Assembly: GCA_029252555.1 (NCBI GenBank)
Contig: JAQXBF010000029.1
Location: 1 to 57,826, forward strand
Direction of reading: 5' to 3'
Length of the DNA: 57,826 nucleotides
Source of the DNA: Porticoccaceae bacterium
GTDB lineage: Bacteria; Pseudomonadota; Gammaproteobacteria; Pseudomonadales; Porticoccaceae
Below the pieces are notes generated by a model. It was not told where the DNA came from. It did not search any database and was given only the letters and a program-made list of their open reading frames with translations. Made by a program: the position numbers and the translations under genes. Positions 27,103-36,092 of this stretch are shown here, one piece after another. Numbering within the stretch: the first letter of the stretch is position 1; the number at the start of each line of letters is the position of its first letter.

Positions 27103-28272
27103 TTAAACCGTTTGGGCAAAAAGCTCGCGGCCAATCAACATGCGCCGCACCTCAGAGGTACCAGCACCGATCTCATAAAGCTTGGCATCGCGAAGTAATC
27201 GCCCGGTGGGATATTCATTGGTGTAGCCATTACCGCCCAGTGCTTGAATAGCCTGCAGCGCCATCTGAGTGGCTTTTTCAGCGGTAAACAAAATCACCGC
27301 TGCGGCATCTTTGCGAGAGTCCTGACCTAGATCACAGGCCCGGGCAACGGCATAGAGATATGCTCTAGAGGCATTTAGATCAGCGTACATATCTGCCATT
27401 TTGCCCTGCATTAACTGGAACTCGCCAACAGGAGTACCAAACTGCTGGCGCTCATGAACATAGGGCAGCACAACATCCAGGCAGGCTTGCATAATGCCAA
27501 CCGGGCCACCAGAGAGAACCGTGCGCTCGTAATCCAAACCCGACATCAGCACAGCGACACCGCGGCCCTCGCCGCCGAGAATATTCTCGACTGGCACTTC
27601 ACAGTCTTGAAATACTAACTCACAGGTGTTGGAGCCTCGCATGCCCAACTTGTCGAGCTTTTGATGGCGAGTGAACCCGGGGAAGTCGCGCTCGACAATA
27701 AAAGCGGTCATGCCCTTTGAGCCAGCGTCGATATCAGTCTTGGCATAAATAATATAAGTGTGGGCATCTGGGCCATTGGTGATCCACATCTTGTTGCCAT
27801 TCAGCACATAATGGTCACCGCGTTTGTCGGCCTTGAGCTTCATGCTCACCACATCAGAGCCCGCATTGGGCTCGCTCATGGCCAGCGCGCCAATATGTTC
27901 ACCCGAGCAAAGCTTGGGCAGATACTTTTGTTTTTGCTCTTCAGAACCATTTTTGTGCAGCTGATTAACGCAGAGATTGGAGTGGGCACCATAGGAAAGG
28001 CCAACTGATGCCGAGGCTCGAGAAATCTCCTCCATGGCCACGCAATGGGCGAGATAACCCATCCCGGTGCCACCGTATTGTTCATCCACGGTAATACCCA
28101 GCAGGCCCATATCACCCAGCTTGCGCCACAAGCCCATAGGGAATTCATTACTACTATCTATCTGGGCAGCCTGGGGGGCAATCTCGGTGGCACAAAACTG
28201 GAAAGCGCTGTCGCGAAGTATGTCGATATCTTCGCCAAGATTAAAATTTAATGTGGGGTAGGTCGTATTCAT
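27103..28272 (-). CDS. liuA: Isovaleryl-CoA dehydrogenase
   Basis: A 389-residue acyl-CoA dehydrogenase with [30 protein letters not shown], the catalytic glutamate in [14 protein letters not shown] (the unusual early position typical of isovaleryl-CoA dehydrogenase) and the closing [19 protein letters not shown] in parts with [18 protein letters not shown]. It oxidises isovaleryl-CoA to 3-methylcrotonyl-CoA with FAD, passing electrons to ETF. It begins three bases after the regulator gene liuR, so both share the promoter at 28689. Confidence 0.93.
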   Translation of the reverse strand: MNTTYPTLNFNLGEDIDILRDSAFQFCATEIAPQAAQIDSSNEFPMGLWRKLGDMGLLGITVDEQYGGTGMGYLAHCVAMEEISRASASVGLSYGAHSNLCVNQLHKNGSEEQKQKYLPKLCSGEHIGALAMSEPNAGSDVVSMKLKADKRGDHYVLNGNKMWITNGPDAHTYIIYAKTDIDAGSKGMTAFIVERDFPGFTRHQKLDKLGMRGSNTCELVFQDCEVPVENILGGEGRGVAVLMSGLDYERTVLSGGPVGIMQACLDVVLPYVHERQQFGTPVGEFQLMQGKMADMYADLNASRAYLYAVARACDLGQDSRKDAAAVILFTAEKATQMALQAIQALGGNGYTNEYPTGRLLRDAKLYEIGAGTSEVRRMLIGRELFAQTV

Positions 28273-28275
28273 AGA

Positions 28276-28656
28276 TTATGTCCGTCCGGTAGATTTCAGG
28301 GCGGTTACACAATCAACTTCCGCCTGATTAAGGTCTTTAAGCAGTTTGCTGATATCGTCGAGCTGCTGGTTAAGTTTGGTTCGCTGGGACTGAATGGCAT
28401 CAATCAGTTTTTTAAGCTGATCGACATTGGTTTTGCCCGGCTCGTACATGTCGATAATTTCCCGAGAATCATCCAGAGATAGCCCTAGCCGTTTACCGCG
28501 CAAAATAAGCCTGAGCCGGGTGCGATCTGCAGGACTGTAAACCCGAGTTTGCCCTCGGCGGGCAGGGGACAGGAGCCCCAGCTCTTCGTAGTGGCGGATG
28601 GTTCTGGTGGTGACCTCAAACTCTTTGGCAAGCTCAGAAATGCTGTATTCAGCCAT
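28276..28656 (-). CDS. liuR: MerR-family regulator of the leucine/isovalerate operon
   Basis: The 126-residue protein has a MerR winged helix (YSISELAKEFEVTTRTIRHYEE in parts, GLLSPARRGQTRVYS, DRTRLRLILRGKRLGLSLDD in parts) and a C-terminal coiled coil that forms the dimer. It lacks a cysteine metal site. Comparative genomic work has described LiuR as the regulator of liu genes in many gammaproteobacteria, usually as an acyl-CoA-responsive repressor. Its place as first gene of the operon and the palindrome just upstream support that here. Confidence 0.9.
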   Translation of the reverse strand: MAEYSISELAKEFEVTTRTIRHYEELGLLSPARRGQTRVYSPADRTRLRLILRGKRLGLSLDDSREIIDMYEPGKTNVDQLKKLIDAIQSQRTKLNQQLDDISKLLKDLNQAEVDCVTALKSTGRT

Positions 28657-28688
28657 TTATAGTCTCGGTAGCAGTCAAATATGGTTGG

Positions 28689-28718
28689 AGTATACACTTA
28701 CCTTTACGTTAACGTAAA
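28689..28718 (-). promoter_or_regulatory. liu operon promoter with LiuR-type palindrome
   Basis: A perfect 16-bp palindrome, tttacgttaacgtaaa, covers 28703-28718. On the minus strand a -10 box TATACT lies at 28694-28689. A weak -35 (TTTACG, 18-base spacing) falls inside the palindrome. An operator covering the -35 fits repression by LiuR. The start of liuR is 33 bases beyond the -10 box. Confidence 0.75.
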
Positions 28719-28768
28719 CTACATAAGCAAAAAATTTTGAGCGCTCGGGTCGGGCAAAAAAAGGGGGT

Positions 28769-29551
28769 TTAATCCAGTTTTAGGTCCATCTGATACTGGA
28801 ACAACTCAGTGTTATAAAGCGCCACCAAATAATCCACCAGCATCTCCCTGTCATCATCCTGATAATAGGAGCGACGCACCAAACTCAGCAGAGGGAAACC
28901 CACCGACACCTGCAAATGTGCGGCAATGGCTTCTGTGGCCGGCACCGCACTAATAGTCTGGTTGATATGGCTGACAATCATGCCGCTCTCGCGGAAATAC
29001 TGGTGTCGGGATTGGTCGATAAAGATATCGGTAGTGTCCGGCATATCCACGCCGGCACTCCAGCTATCAAAATAGCCAAAAAAAGCGCCAGCACGCTCTC
29101 GCTTGCGCACTAAATGGAACAATGAATCATTATTACCCAGTGTGAACTCCGCGCGGATATTTTGCGGTGGCACAACCACTCGGCAATCCAGCACTTCGGC
29201 CACTGAGTTTTGGGCAATGCTGTCAATTTCCTCCAACACTCCCAGCAATGGTGCCTGCACCGGTTTCGGTGTGTACTTGTAGATAACGTGGGTGCCTTTG
29301 CCACGCGCCCGCTCTACCAGATCTTCTGCGGCCAGTTCATTTACAGCCCGCTTAACCGTGATACGCGATACATCAAATGCCTCTGCCAGTTCTTTCTCGC
29401 TGGGCAGTTTCTCCCACTGATGGAATGTGCCGTCAATAATATAGCCTTTGATCAGGCTGTAGAGTTGGTAATAGAGTGGAGAGGGCAAATCTTCTGAAAC
29501 CCTGTTGCGCTGGCTTTTGCTAAAAAGTATTGCGCCTGTGTGGATCGTCAT
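28769..29551 (-). CDS. GntR-family (HutC/UTRA) transcription regulator
   Basis: A protein of about 260 residues from the ATG at 29551 (MTIHTGAILFSKSQ). It has a GntR winged helix (SPLYYQLYSLIKGYI, KLPSEKELAEAFDVSRITVKRA in parts, RARGKGTHV) and a C-terminal UTRA ligand domain (about 100-255, with LFHLVRKRERAG and LVRRSYYQDD). Longer forms from TTG 29635 or ATG 29617 would run through the palindrome at 29599, so I reject them. The HutC group binds small catabolic effectors. It is divergent from the CoA-transferase/HyuAB run and is probably its repressor. Confidence 0.88.
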   Translation of the reverse strand: MTIHTGAILFSKSQRNRVSEDLPSPLYYQLYSLIKGYIIDGTFHQWEKLPSEKELAEAFDVSRITVKRAVNELAAEDLVERARGKGTHVIYKYTPKPVQAPLLGVLEEIDSIAQNSVAEVLDCRVVVPPQNIRAEFTLGNNDSLFHLVRKRERAGAFFGYFDSWSAGVDMPDTTDIFIDQSRHQYFRESGMIVSHINQTISAVPATEAIAAHLQVSVGFPLLSLVRRSYYQDDDREMLVDYLVALYNTELFQYQMDLKLD

Positions 29552-29598
29552 AGGGGTCTCATGGGTTGATGATTTGTGTTGTACGCCAATTGATACTT

Positions 29599-29616
29599 TG
29601 GTATAACAATATACCA
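29599..29616. promoter_or_regulatory. Palindromic operator between gntR and the CoA-transferase operon
   Basis: The 18-bp inverted repeat tggtataacaatatacca has 6-base arms (TGGTAT/ATACCA) and contains the GT-TA-AC spacing common in HutC-type operators. It lies 48 bases before the gntR start and about 100 bases before the small ORF at 29720, so one site could control both directions. Confidence 0.6.
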
Positions 29617-29719
29617 TTGTAAAACGGTTTTCCAATTAGCGGCCTGCTGGTCAGTATTTTACCGGTCAATAGCGTGGCATTGTAGGCTTTTTGGTTGTAA
29701 CTAGGGCATTTGGAGAACG

Positions 29720-29863
29720 ATGAAGCTAAACACCCTCGATCATTCATCTTATTCCGCCAGGATTCAAACTCAGGCAAGCCGAAAAGGCCTGCGTAAGGAG
29801 TTTGTCTGCCTGCCCAAACTACGTTCTGAATATTTAACAGCCAACGTCGGGGGTGTGCAATGA
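29720..29863 (+). CDS. Small ORF (47 residues) translationally coupled to the CoA-transferase gene
   Basis: An ATG at 29720 with ggag four bases ahead opens a 47-residue frame (MKLNTLDHSSYSARIQTQ at the start, ending NVGGVQ). Its TGA overlaps the ATG of the CoA-transferase gene in the sequence ATGA. The product is basic, without a signal or membrane segment, and I know no relative. The overlap and the ribosome site suggest a coupled leader peptide, but a chance ORF of this size is possible. Confidence 0.4.
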   Translation: MKLNTLDHSSYSARIQTQASRKGLRKEFVCLPKLRSEYLTANVGGVQ

Positions 29864-31059
29864 AACAGGCACTGGCTGGTGTTCGCGTGCTCGACCTGAC
29901 ACATATGCTGTCTGGGCCCTACGGCAGCATGATTCTCGCCGATCTGGGGGCAGAGACCATTAAGGTAGAGCCCTGCCATGGTGAGGGCACCCGAAAGTTA
30001 TTGGCCACAGACCCAAAAAACTCTCTCGACGGTATGGGTGCTTATTACATCACCCTAAACCGCAATAAAAAGAGTGTGGCTGTTGACCTTAAAACACCCG
30101 AGGGTCTGGCGCTGTTCAAACAGCTAGTGACCAATGTAGATATTGTGATCAGCAACTTTGGCGCTGGTGTGCCTGAGCGTTTGGGCATTGATTATGAGTC
30201 TTTGGCCCAGGTCAACCCGCGTATTATTAGCTGCACTGTCTCTGGTTTTGGTTCAGATGGCCCCGGCTCCAAGCGGCCTGCCTTTGATCAGGTGGCTCAG
30301 GCCATGGGTGGTGGTATGTCGATTACCGGGCCAGATCCAGAGAATCTGGTGCGCGCCGGTATTCCGATCGGCGACCTGGGCGGTGGCATGTTTGGCGTGA
30401 TGGGCATTCTCGCAGCGCTGTATGAACGCGAGCGCAGTGGGGTTGGCCAGCATGTGGATATCTCCATGCTCGATTGCCAGATATCGATGCTAAATTATAT
30501 GGCCACCATGCACTTTCTCTCTGGCGATGACCCCTACCCAATTGGCAATAGCCATTTTGTGCATGTGCCTTACAACACCTTTACCTGTTCCGATGGCCAT
30601 GTAGTGATTGCCGTGATCACGGATAATTTTTGGCAGAATCTTAAAGAGGTGGTCAACTGCCCTGAGTTTGATGACGCCAAATATGACAGTCAGCCGGGTC
30701 GCTGGGAAGATCGAGATATGATCAACAGCACCCTGAATACGGTCTTGAGCACCAATACCTGCCAGCACTGGCTGAATCTGTTTGAGGCAAGCCGCATTCC
30801 CTGTTCACCGGTCAATTCTTTGAGCCAGGCGCTCTCCGATAGCCAGGTGATGCACCGCAATATGGTGGTGGACTTAAAACACCCTAATGGCAATGCCACC
30901 AAGGGGCCGGGTAACCCGATCAAACTGTCCAGAAGTGGCGATGAAGTATTTACCCCGGCACCTCTGTTAGGTGAGCATACTGATGAGGTAATGAGCGATT
31001 TGCTCGGTCTCTCCGTAAATGAAATATCGCAGATGAGAAAGCAGGGGATTATTCGATAA
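29860..31059 (+). CDS. Class III (CaiB/BaiF) CoA-transferase
   Basis: A 399-residue family III CoA-transferase with GVRVLDLTHMLSGPYGSMIL in parts, GAETIKVEPCHGEGTR, NRNKKSVAVDLKTPEG, and the catalytic aspartate region VDISMLDCQISML. It should move CoA between a donor such as succinyl-CoA and a carboxylic acid. The next gene, an HMG-CoA lyase relative, starts in the stop codon (TAATG). Human SUGCT, of the same class, uses HMG and glutarate, so an HMG-like acid is a reasonable guess. First main gene of a probable GntR-controlled operon. Confidence 0.88.
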   Translation: MKQALAGVRVLDLTHMLSGPYGSMILADLGAETIKVEPCHGEGTRKLLATDPKNSLDGMGAYYITLNRNKKSVAVDLKTPEGLALFKQLVTNVDIVISNFGAGVPERLGIDYESLAQVNPRIISCTVSGFGSDGPGSKRPAFDQVAQAMGGGMSITGPDPENLVRAGIPIGDLGGGMFGVMGILAALYERERSGVGQHVDISMLDCQISMLNYMATMHFLSGDDPYPIGNSHFVHVPYNTFTCSDGHVVIAVITDNFWQNLKEVVNCPEFDDAKYDSQPGRWEDRDMINSTLNTVLSTNTCQHWLNLFEASRIPCSPVNSLSQALSDSQVMHRNMVVDLKHPNGNATKGPGNPIKLSRSGDEVFTPAPLLGEHTDEVMSDLLGLSVNEISQMRKQGIIR

Positions 31060-31976
31060 TGCCAGAAGCCGTTTTAATCACTGATGTTGGCCCTCGCGAT
31101 GGCCTGCAAAACCAGCCAAAAATTCTCACTATAGAGCAGAGGATAGCGCTGATTGGCGCTATTGCCGAGGCCGGTGTCCCGCAAATTGAGGTGGGTAGCT
31201 TTGTCTCGCCCCGCGCAGTGCCTGCGATGGCAGGCACTGATCAGGTTTTTGCTGCACTGAGCCAACAGCCCTACTACAGCACGCCAAGCCTTGCGCTTAT
31301 TCCCAATATGAAAGGTTATGAACTGGCCCGCGACGCCGGTGCCAAAACCGTGACCATGGTGCTCTACGCCAGTGATGGCATGGCACAAAAAAATGCCGCC
31401 ATGACTATGGCTCAAGCAGAAGACATTACTATAGATATTCTCAAGCTGGCCAAACAGGAAGGCATTCAAGTGATTGCCACGGTTGCAGTCGCTTTTGCCT
31501 GCCCATTTGATGGGGCAACAGATCCTAAATTAGTAGAAACCATTGCTGGTAAGTTTATTCAGGCAGGCGCAGACCAGTTGGTGTTGGCCGATACTATTGG
31601 TTCGGCGCACCCGCAGCAGGTGCGGGATATTACCGCTTCGCTGGTTAAAAGCCATGGTGCCGCCCAATTGGGATGCCATTTTCATGACACCAGAGCGATG
31701 GGGCTGGCCAATGTCTTTGCAGCTGTGGAGTCTGGTATTCGCCGCTTTGACAGCTCTATTGCAGGTTTGGGAGGCTGCCCATTTGCTCCCGGTGCATCGG
31801 GCAATGTGGCTACAGATGATATTGCCATGATGCTAGGGCAGATGGGCTTTGATACAGGGATTGATATTAATAAATTGATGCAAGCGTCGGATTTGGCGCA
31901 GCAGTTGACTGGCACAGCGCCTGGGGGAAGATCTAAGCCCTGGCTGCAGGGTCATTTGGCCAAGATAGCGAGTTGA
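31059..31976 (+). CDS. HMG-CoA-lyase-like enzyme, second copy
   Basis: A 305-residue DRE-TIM barrel with TDVGPRDGLQNQ, IEVGSFVSPRAVPAMA, LADTIGSAHPQQV, CHFHDTRAMGLAN and the cysteine loop GLGGCPFAPGASGN. All catalytic residues known for HMG-CoA lyase are kept. It differs from liuE at many sites, for example ADTIGSAHP instead of GDTIGAGTP, so it may act on a related branched 3-hydroxyacyl-CoA. It overlaps the CoA-transferase gene by one base, which strongly suggests that the two form one pathway: activation followed by cleavage. Confidence 0.88.
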   Translation: MPEAVLITDVGPRDGLQNQPKILTIEQRIALIGAIAEAGVPQIEVGSFVSPRAVPAMAGTDQVFAALSQQPYYSTPSLALIPNMKGYELARDAGAKTVTMVLYASDGMAQKNAAMTMAQAEDITIDILKLAKQEGIQVIATVAVAFACPFDGATDPKLVETIAGKFIQAGADQLVLADTIGSAHPQQVRDITASLVKSHGAAQLGCHFHDTRAMGLANVFAAVESGIRRFDSSIAGLGGCPFAPGASGNVATDDIAMMLGQMGFDTGIDINKLMQASDLAQQLTGTAPGGRSKPWLQGHLAKIAS

Positions 31977-32042
31977 GCCGATAGCATTGAAAATTGAAAA
32001 GTATGATTAAAAACAAAAAATAAGAATAGTTCGGAGATAAAA

Positions 32043-34112
32043 ATGAGCTACAGATTAGGGGTAGATGTAGGGGGCACTTTCACAGACCTTCTGCTGATCA
32101 ACGAAAAGACAGGGGAAACCCACACGGCTAAAGTACCGTCCACGCCAGAGGATTCTTCCATTGGCGTGCTCAATGGTATTGCCCGTATTTGCGATGAATC
32201 CGGTGTTAATCCAGCGGATGTCAGCAGGGTGATGCACGGCACCACAGTGGCCACCAACGCGGTGCTGACGGGTCGCGGCGCCAAAGTAGGGCTGGTGACT
32301 ACCGCTGGCTATGAAGATACGCTGCAAGTGGCGCGATCGTTCTGCCCCGGTGGTTTGGGTGGGTGGGTCAGCTTTGTTAAAAAGCCTCTTTTAGCCCCCC
32401 TTGAATTAACTATTGGTGCCCATGAACGCATTGGTGCTGACGGTGAAATAGTTTCTGGCCTCGATGAAGACCAGTTGCGCAAAGACCTTAAGACTCTCCG
32501 CGCTAAGGGCGAAGTTGAAGCTCTGACCATCTGCTTTATCAATGCCTACATTAATGGTGCCCATGAACAGCGCGCCAGGGAAATTGCCGCAGAGATATTT
32601 ACTGACACGCCCATTTCCATCTCCAGTGATGTTGTGCCAGAGATGCAGGAATATGAGCGCACCGAAACCACGGTAGTTAATTCCTATGTCCGCCCAGAAG
32701 TGGCCAACTACGTGAGCAACTTGCAGGCGGCGCTGGATGAGAGGATGGGTTCTGACACCCAGCTGTCGATTCTGCGCTCCGATGGTGGTCTGGCCTCGGC
32801 CCGAGCCTCGGCTGAGTCACCGGTAAATATGCTGATGTCCGGCCCAGCTGGCGGCGTTTCCGGTGCAATTTACTTTTGTAGCCGCGCTGGTTACGACGAT
32901 ATTCTGACCTGCGATATGGGTGGTACCTCTACAGATGTAGCCTTGATTCAAAACTCCCGCGCCCGTGTGCGCCGTGAAACCATTGTCGCCGATGTGCGTG
33001 TGCGCGCGCCTTCAGTGGATGTGCGAACGGTGGGTGCTGGCGGCGGTTCCATTGCCTTTGTTCCCGAGTTAACCAAAGCATTGCGTGTGGGCCCTGAGTC
33101 TGCAGGTGCAGTGCCGGGCCCGGCTTGCTATATGAAAGGGGGCGAGCAGCCCACGGTATGCGATGCCAATGTAGTGCTGGGTTATCTGCCCTCTGATGTG
33201 CAGTTGGGTGGAAAGATGGAGATTAATCGCGAGGCCTCTGTGGCCGCGGTACAGTCAGTGGCAGACGCTATTGGCATTGACCTGATGGAAGCCGCGGAAG
33301 GCATTATCAAAATTGTAAACGAGTCGATGTTCGGCGCTCTGCGCCTGGTATCGGTGGAGCAGGGTTATGACCCTCGAGATTTTGCTCTGGTTGGCTTTGG
33401 TGGTGCGGGCCCCCTACATGCCAATGCACTGGGCGTGCTGACCGATGCTTGGCCAGTGATTATTCCACCGGGCCCCGGTGTTCTCTGTGCCTATGGTGAT
33501 GCAACTACTCAGGTACAGGACGAAGCGGCACGTACTTATCTAACCATGGCCAGTGATCTTAGCGACGCAAAGTTGACCGCTGATTTACATGAGCTTCAGG
33601 TGCGCGCGGGTGAGGCTCTGTTAAAAGATAATATTCCAGCCTCAGTCCATGAAATTACCTATCAGGCTGATCTGCGTTATGCAGGGCAGGCTTTCCAAAT
33701 CACTATCGACTTTACCGAAGCCGAGCTTGAAAAGAAGGGTGTGGCTCTGCTGACCGATCAATTTGATGCGGAACACGAGCAACTGTTTACCTTTAAGTTG
33801 GATGATGGCCACGAGATATTAATGATTCGTGCGGTGGCCAAAGCTCGTGCCAAATCTATTGCCGAGCGCCAAATTGGCGAAACCGGAATGACTCTGGAGC
33901 AGTGCAAAATTATTGCCAGCCGTTTCTATTACGAAGGGAATTGGTACGACGCCAATATCTATGATCGCAATAAACTCAATACGGGCTTAAAAGTACCAGG
34001 TCCCGCTATTGTAGGTGAGATGGATTCAACTACCGTTGTATTGCCGGGCTTTGTTGCCGAGGTCGATGCGGTGGGCAACTTACTGATCAACCCAGCGAAT
34101 GGAGGGCAATAA
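32043..34112 (+). CDS. hyuA: Hydantoinase/oxoprolinase A subunit (HyuA)
   Basis: A 689-residue ATP-dependent hydantoinase/5-oxoprolinase/acetone-carboxylase-type large subunit. It has the actin-like phosphate motif YRLGVDVGGTFTDLLLI in parts, VMHGTTVATNAVL, a second ATP-site motif TCDMGGTSTDVALI, VGAGGGSIAF, and VGFGGAGPLHANAL. With HyuB it cleaves cyclic amides at the cost of ATP or, in relatives, carboxylates ketones. A cggagat Shine-Dalgarno precedes the ATG and the HyuB gene follows after one base. Confidence 0.9.
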   Translation: MSYRLGVDVGGTFTDLLLINEKTGETHTAKVPSTPEDSSIGVLNGIARICDESGVNPADVSRVMHGTTVATNAVLTGRGAKVGLVTTAGYEDTLQVARSFCPGGLGGWVSFVKKPLLAPLELTIGAHERIGADGEIVSGLDEDQLRKDLKTLRAKGEVEALTICFINAYINGAHEQRAREIAAEIFTDTPISISSDVVPEMQEYERTETTVVNSYVRPEVANYVSNLQAALDERMGSDTQLSILRSDGGLASARASAESPVNMLMSGPAGGVSGAIYFCSRAGYDDILTCDMGGTSTDVALIQNSRARVRRETIVADVRVRAPSVDVRTVGAGGGSIAFVPELTKALRVGPESAGAVPGPACYMKGGEQPTVCDANVVLGYLPSDVQLGGKMEINREASVAAVQSVADAIGIDLMEAAEGIIKIVNESMFGALRLVSVEQGYDPRDFALVGFGGAGPLHANALGVLTDAWPVIIPPGPGVLCAYGDATTQVQDEAARTYLTMASDLSDAKLTADLHELQVRAGEALLKDNIPASVHEITYQADLRYAGQAFQITIDFTEAELEKKGVALLTDQFDAEHEQLFTFKLDDGHEILMIRAVAKARAKSIAERQIGETGMTLEQCKIIASRFYYEGNWYDANIYDRNKLNTGLKVPGPAIVGEMDSTTVVLPGFVAEVDAVGNLLINPANGGQ

Positions 34113-34113
34113 A

Positions 34114-35994
34114 ATGACGGCAAGATTATTAGAAACCAATAAAGAGCCTCTAAACAGTGTTGATGTCGATGGAGTGACGGTCGATATTATTGAAAATGCC
34201 CTGCGCAATGCGCGGGAAGAAATGGATGCGGTGCTATTTAGAACCGCCATGTCTCCTGGTATTCGCGAGCAGGGCGACTGCTTCCCCATGATCGCCAACA
34301 AAGAGGGCAAGATGGTAGTGGGCCAGTTTGGTTCATTTATCGGGCCCTTTTTAGACGCCTATGATGAGGAGATCGAAGAGGGGGACATCATCCTTACCAA
34401 CGATCCCTATATGTGTAATGCGGCGGTCTCCCACTTACCCGATTGGGTGGTGCTGGTGCCAGTATTTAAAGATGGACGCCATATTGCCTGGTCCGCAATG
34501 TTCGGTCATATGTCTGATAATGGGGGTATGGTGCCGGGCTCGATTCCTATCGAAGCAACCACCATCTTTCAGGAAGGCATTCGTATTCCGCCGACCAAGC
34601 TGTATAAGAAAGGCGTACTGCAGTCAGATTTACTAGAGCTGATTTTGCATAATGTGCGCACGCCCCAGTGGAACCGTTTTGACTTAAACGCGCTGGTGGC
34701 AGCCTGTAATACCGCTGCCAAACGCTGTGTCGAATTGGCAGTGCGTTTTGGTGATGATGTGCTGTTCTCGACTATGGATATTATGTTGCAGCGCAACTAT
34801 GACGCCATGAAACATATTATCGGTATGTTTATCCCCGAAGAGCCCCGCGAGTTTGAAGACTATATTTGCGATGACGGCATGGGTATGGGCCCTTACAAAA
34901 TTAAGTGCACCATGTGGCGGGAGGGTGAGAAGGCGATCTTTGATTTTTCCGGCACTGACCCCCAGGCTCAGAGTTCGGTGAACTTCTTCCTTAACGAAGA
35001 TATGTTCAAAATGTTCTTTGGCTCGTTCACCATTAATGTGGTGGACCCGCAGATTGTGTTTAACGATGGTTTCTATGATCTGGTGGATGTGCGTATTCCT
35101 CAGGGCACTTTATTGAAGCCTAATTACCCAGCGGCACTGTCGGGCAGAACCCATGCATTGGGTCGTATCTTTGATGTGCTGGGTGCTTTGCTGGGCATGG
35201 GTGCGCCAGAGATGATGTTGAATGCGGCAGGCTTCTCTGATTCGCCTCACCTGTTCTTCTCGGGCTACGACACCCGACCGGAAAAAGGCGGCGAGTGGTT
35301 CCAGCTATTCCAGATTGGCTTTGGTGGTGTTCCTGGCCGGCCCGTGGGCGATGGCCCTGATGGTCACAGCCTGTGGCCTGGGTTTACCAATGTGCCCAAT
35401 GAATTTATTGAGTCTTACTTTCCGTTGCGTATCGAACGCTACGAGACTATTCCTGATTCTGGTGGTGCCGGTTTGCACCGCGGCGGCAATGGTTTGAGTG
35501 TGGCCTATCGCTTCCTCTGTGATGGCGATGTAGGTATTCATGATGAACGCTGGCTGACTTATCCCTGGGGTGTGCTTGGGGGTGAGACGGGTCTGCGGTC
35601 GACCAAGCGGCTAGTGTGCGTGGATGGTTCTGAAGAATGGCTTCCAGCCAAGGCCGAGGGTATCAAGGTTAAAGCTGGCGATATGTTGTATTTCAATACC
35701 TGGGGTGGCGGTGGTTGGGGCGACCCATTCGCTCGCGATCCGGAGCTGGTGCGCCAGGATATTAATCGACGGCTGGTAACAGTCGAGGGAGCCAAGCGCT
35801 ACGGCGTTGTGATGGCCGCGGATGGATCTGTAGATGAGGACGCAACTAACAGCTTACGCTCTGAATTAAAAGCCGCCGCTGGAGAGCCAGCACTATTTAA
35901 TTTTGGTGGTGATGTAGAAGAGATTCGCAGCCGTTGTGAGGAGGAAACTAAACTTCCTGCACCGGTAAAACCGACCTTCATTGGGGCATCTTGA
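34114..35994 (+). CDS. hyuB: Hydantoinase/oxoprolinase B subunit (HyuB)
   Basis: A 626-residue hydantoinase B protein (VDVDGVTVDIIENALRNAREEM in parts, RTAMSPGIREQGDCF, ILTNDPYMCNAAVSHLPDW in parts, and the GGGGWGDPFARDPELV tail). I chose ATG 34114 because tggaggg lies about 7 bases ahead. The ATG at 34099 lacks a site. Together with HyuA it forms the catalytic unit. The precise reaction (N-methylhydantoin, 5-oxoproline, ketone carboxylation) cannot be decided from sequence. Confidence 0.9.
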   Translation: MTARLLETNKEPLNSVDVDGVTVDIIENALRNAREEMDAVLFRTAMSPGIREQGDCFPMIANKEGKMVVGQFGSFIGPFLDAYDEEIEEGDIILTNDPYMCNAAVSHLPDWVVLVPVFKDGRHIAWSAMFGHMSDNGGMVPGSIPIEATTIFQEGIRIPPTKLYKKGVLQSDLLELILHNVRTPQWNRFDLNALVAACNTAAKRCVELAVRFGDDVLFSTMDIMLQRNYDAMKHIIGMFIPEEPREFEDYICDDGMGMGPYKIKCTMWREGEKAIFDFSGTDPQAQSSVNFFLNEDMFKMFFGSFTINVVDPQIVFNDGFYDLVDVRIPQGTLLKPNYPAALSGRTHALGRIFDVLGALLGMGAPEMMLNAAGFSDSPHLFFSGYDTRPEKGGEWFQLFQIGFGGVPGRPVGDGPDGHSLWPGFTNVPNEFIESYFPLRIERYETIPDSGGAGLHRGGNGLSVAYRFLCDGDVGIHDERWLTYPWGVLGGETGLRSTKRLVCVDGSEEWLPAKAEGIKVKAGDMLYFNTWGGGGWGDPFARDPELVRQDINRRLVTVEGAKRYGVVMAADGSVDEDATNSLRSELKAAAGEPALFNFGGDVEEIRSRCEEETKLPAPVKPTFIGAS

Positions 35995-36092
35995 GAGTTG
36001 GCCCAATAAGGCTTTTGGCGAATTAAATTTAAAAAACGAAATAAATAATAAATAGAAATCTAAATTTTAAAAGACAGATGAGGGGAAATATC

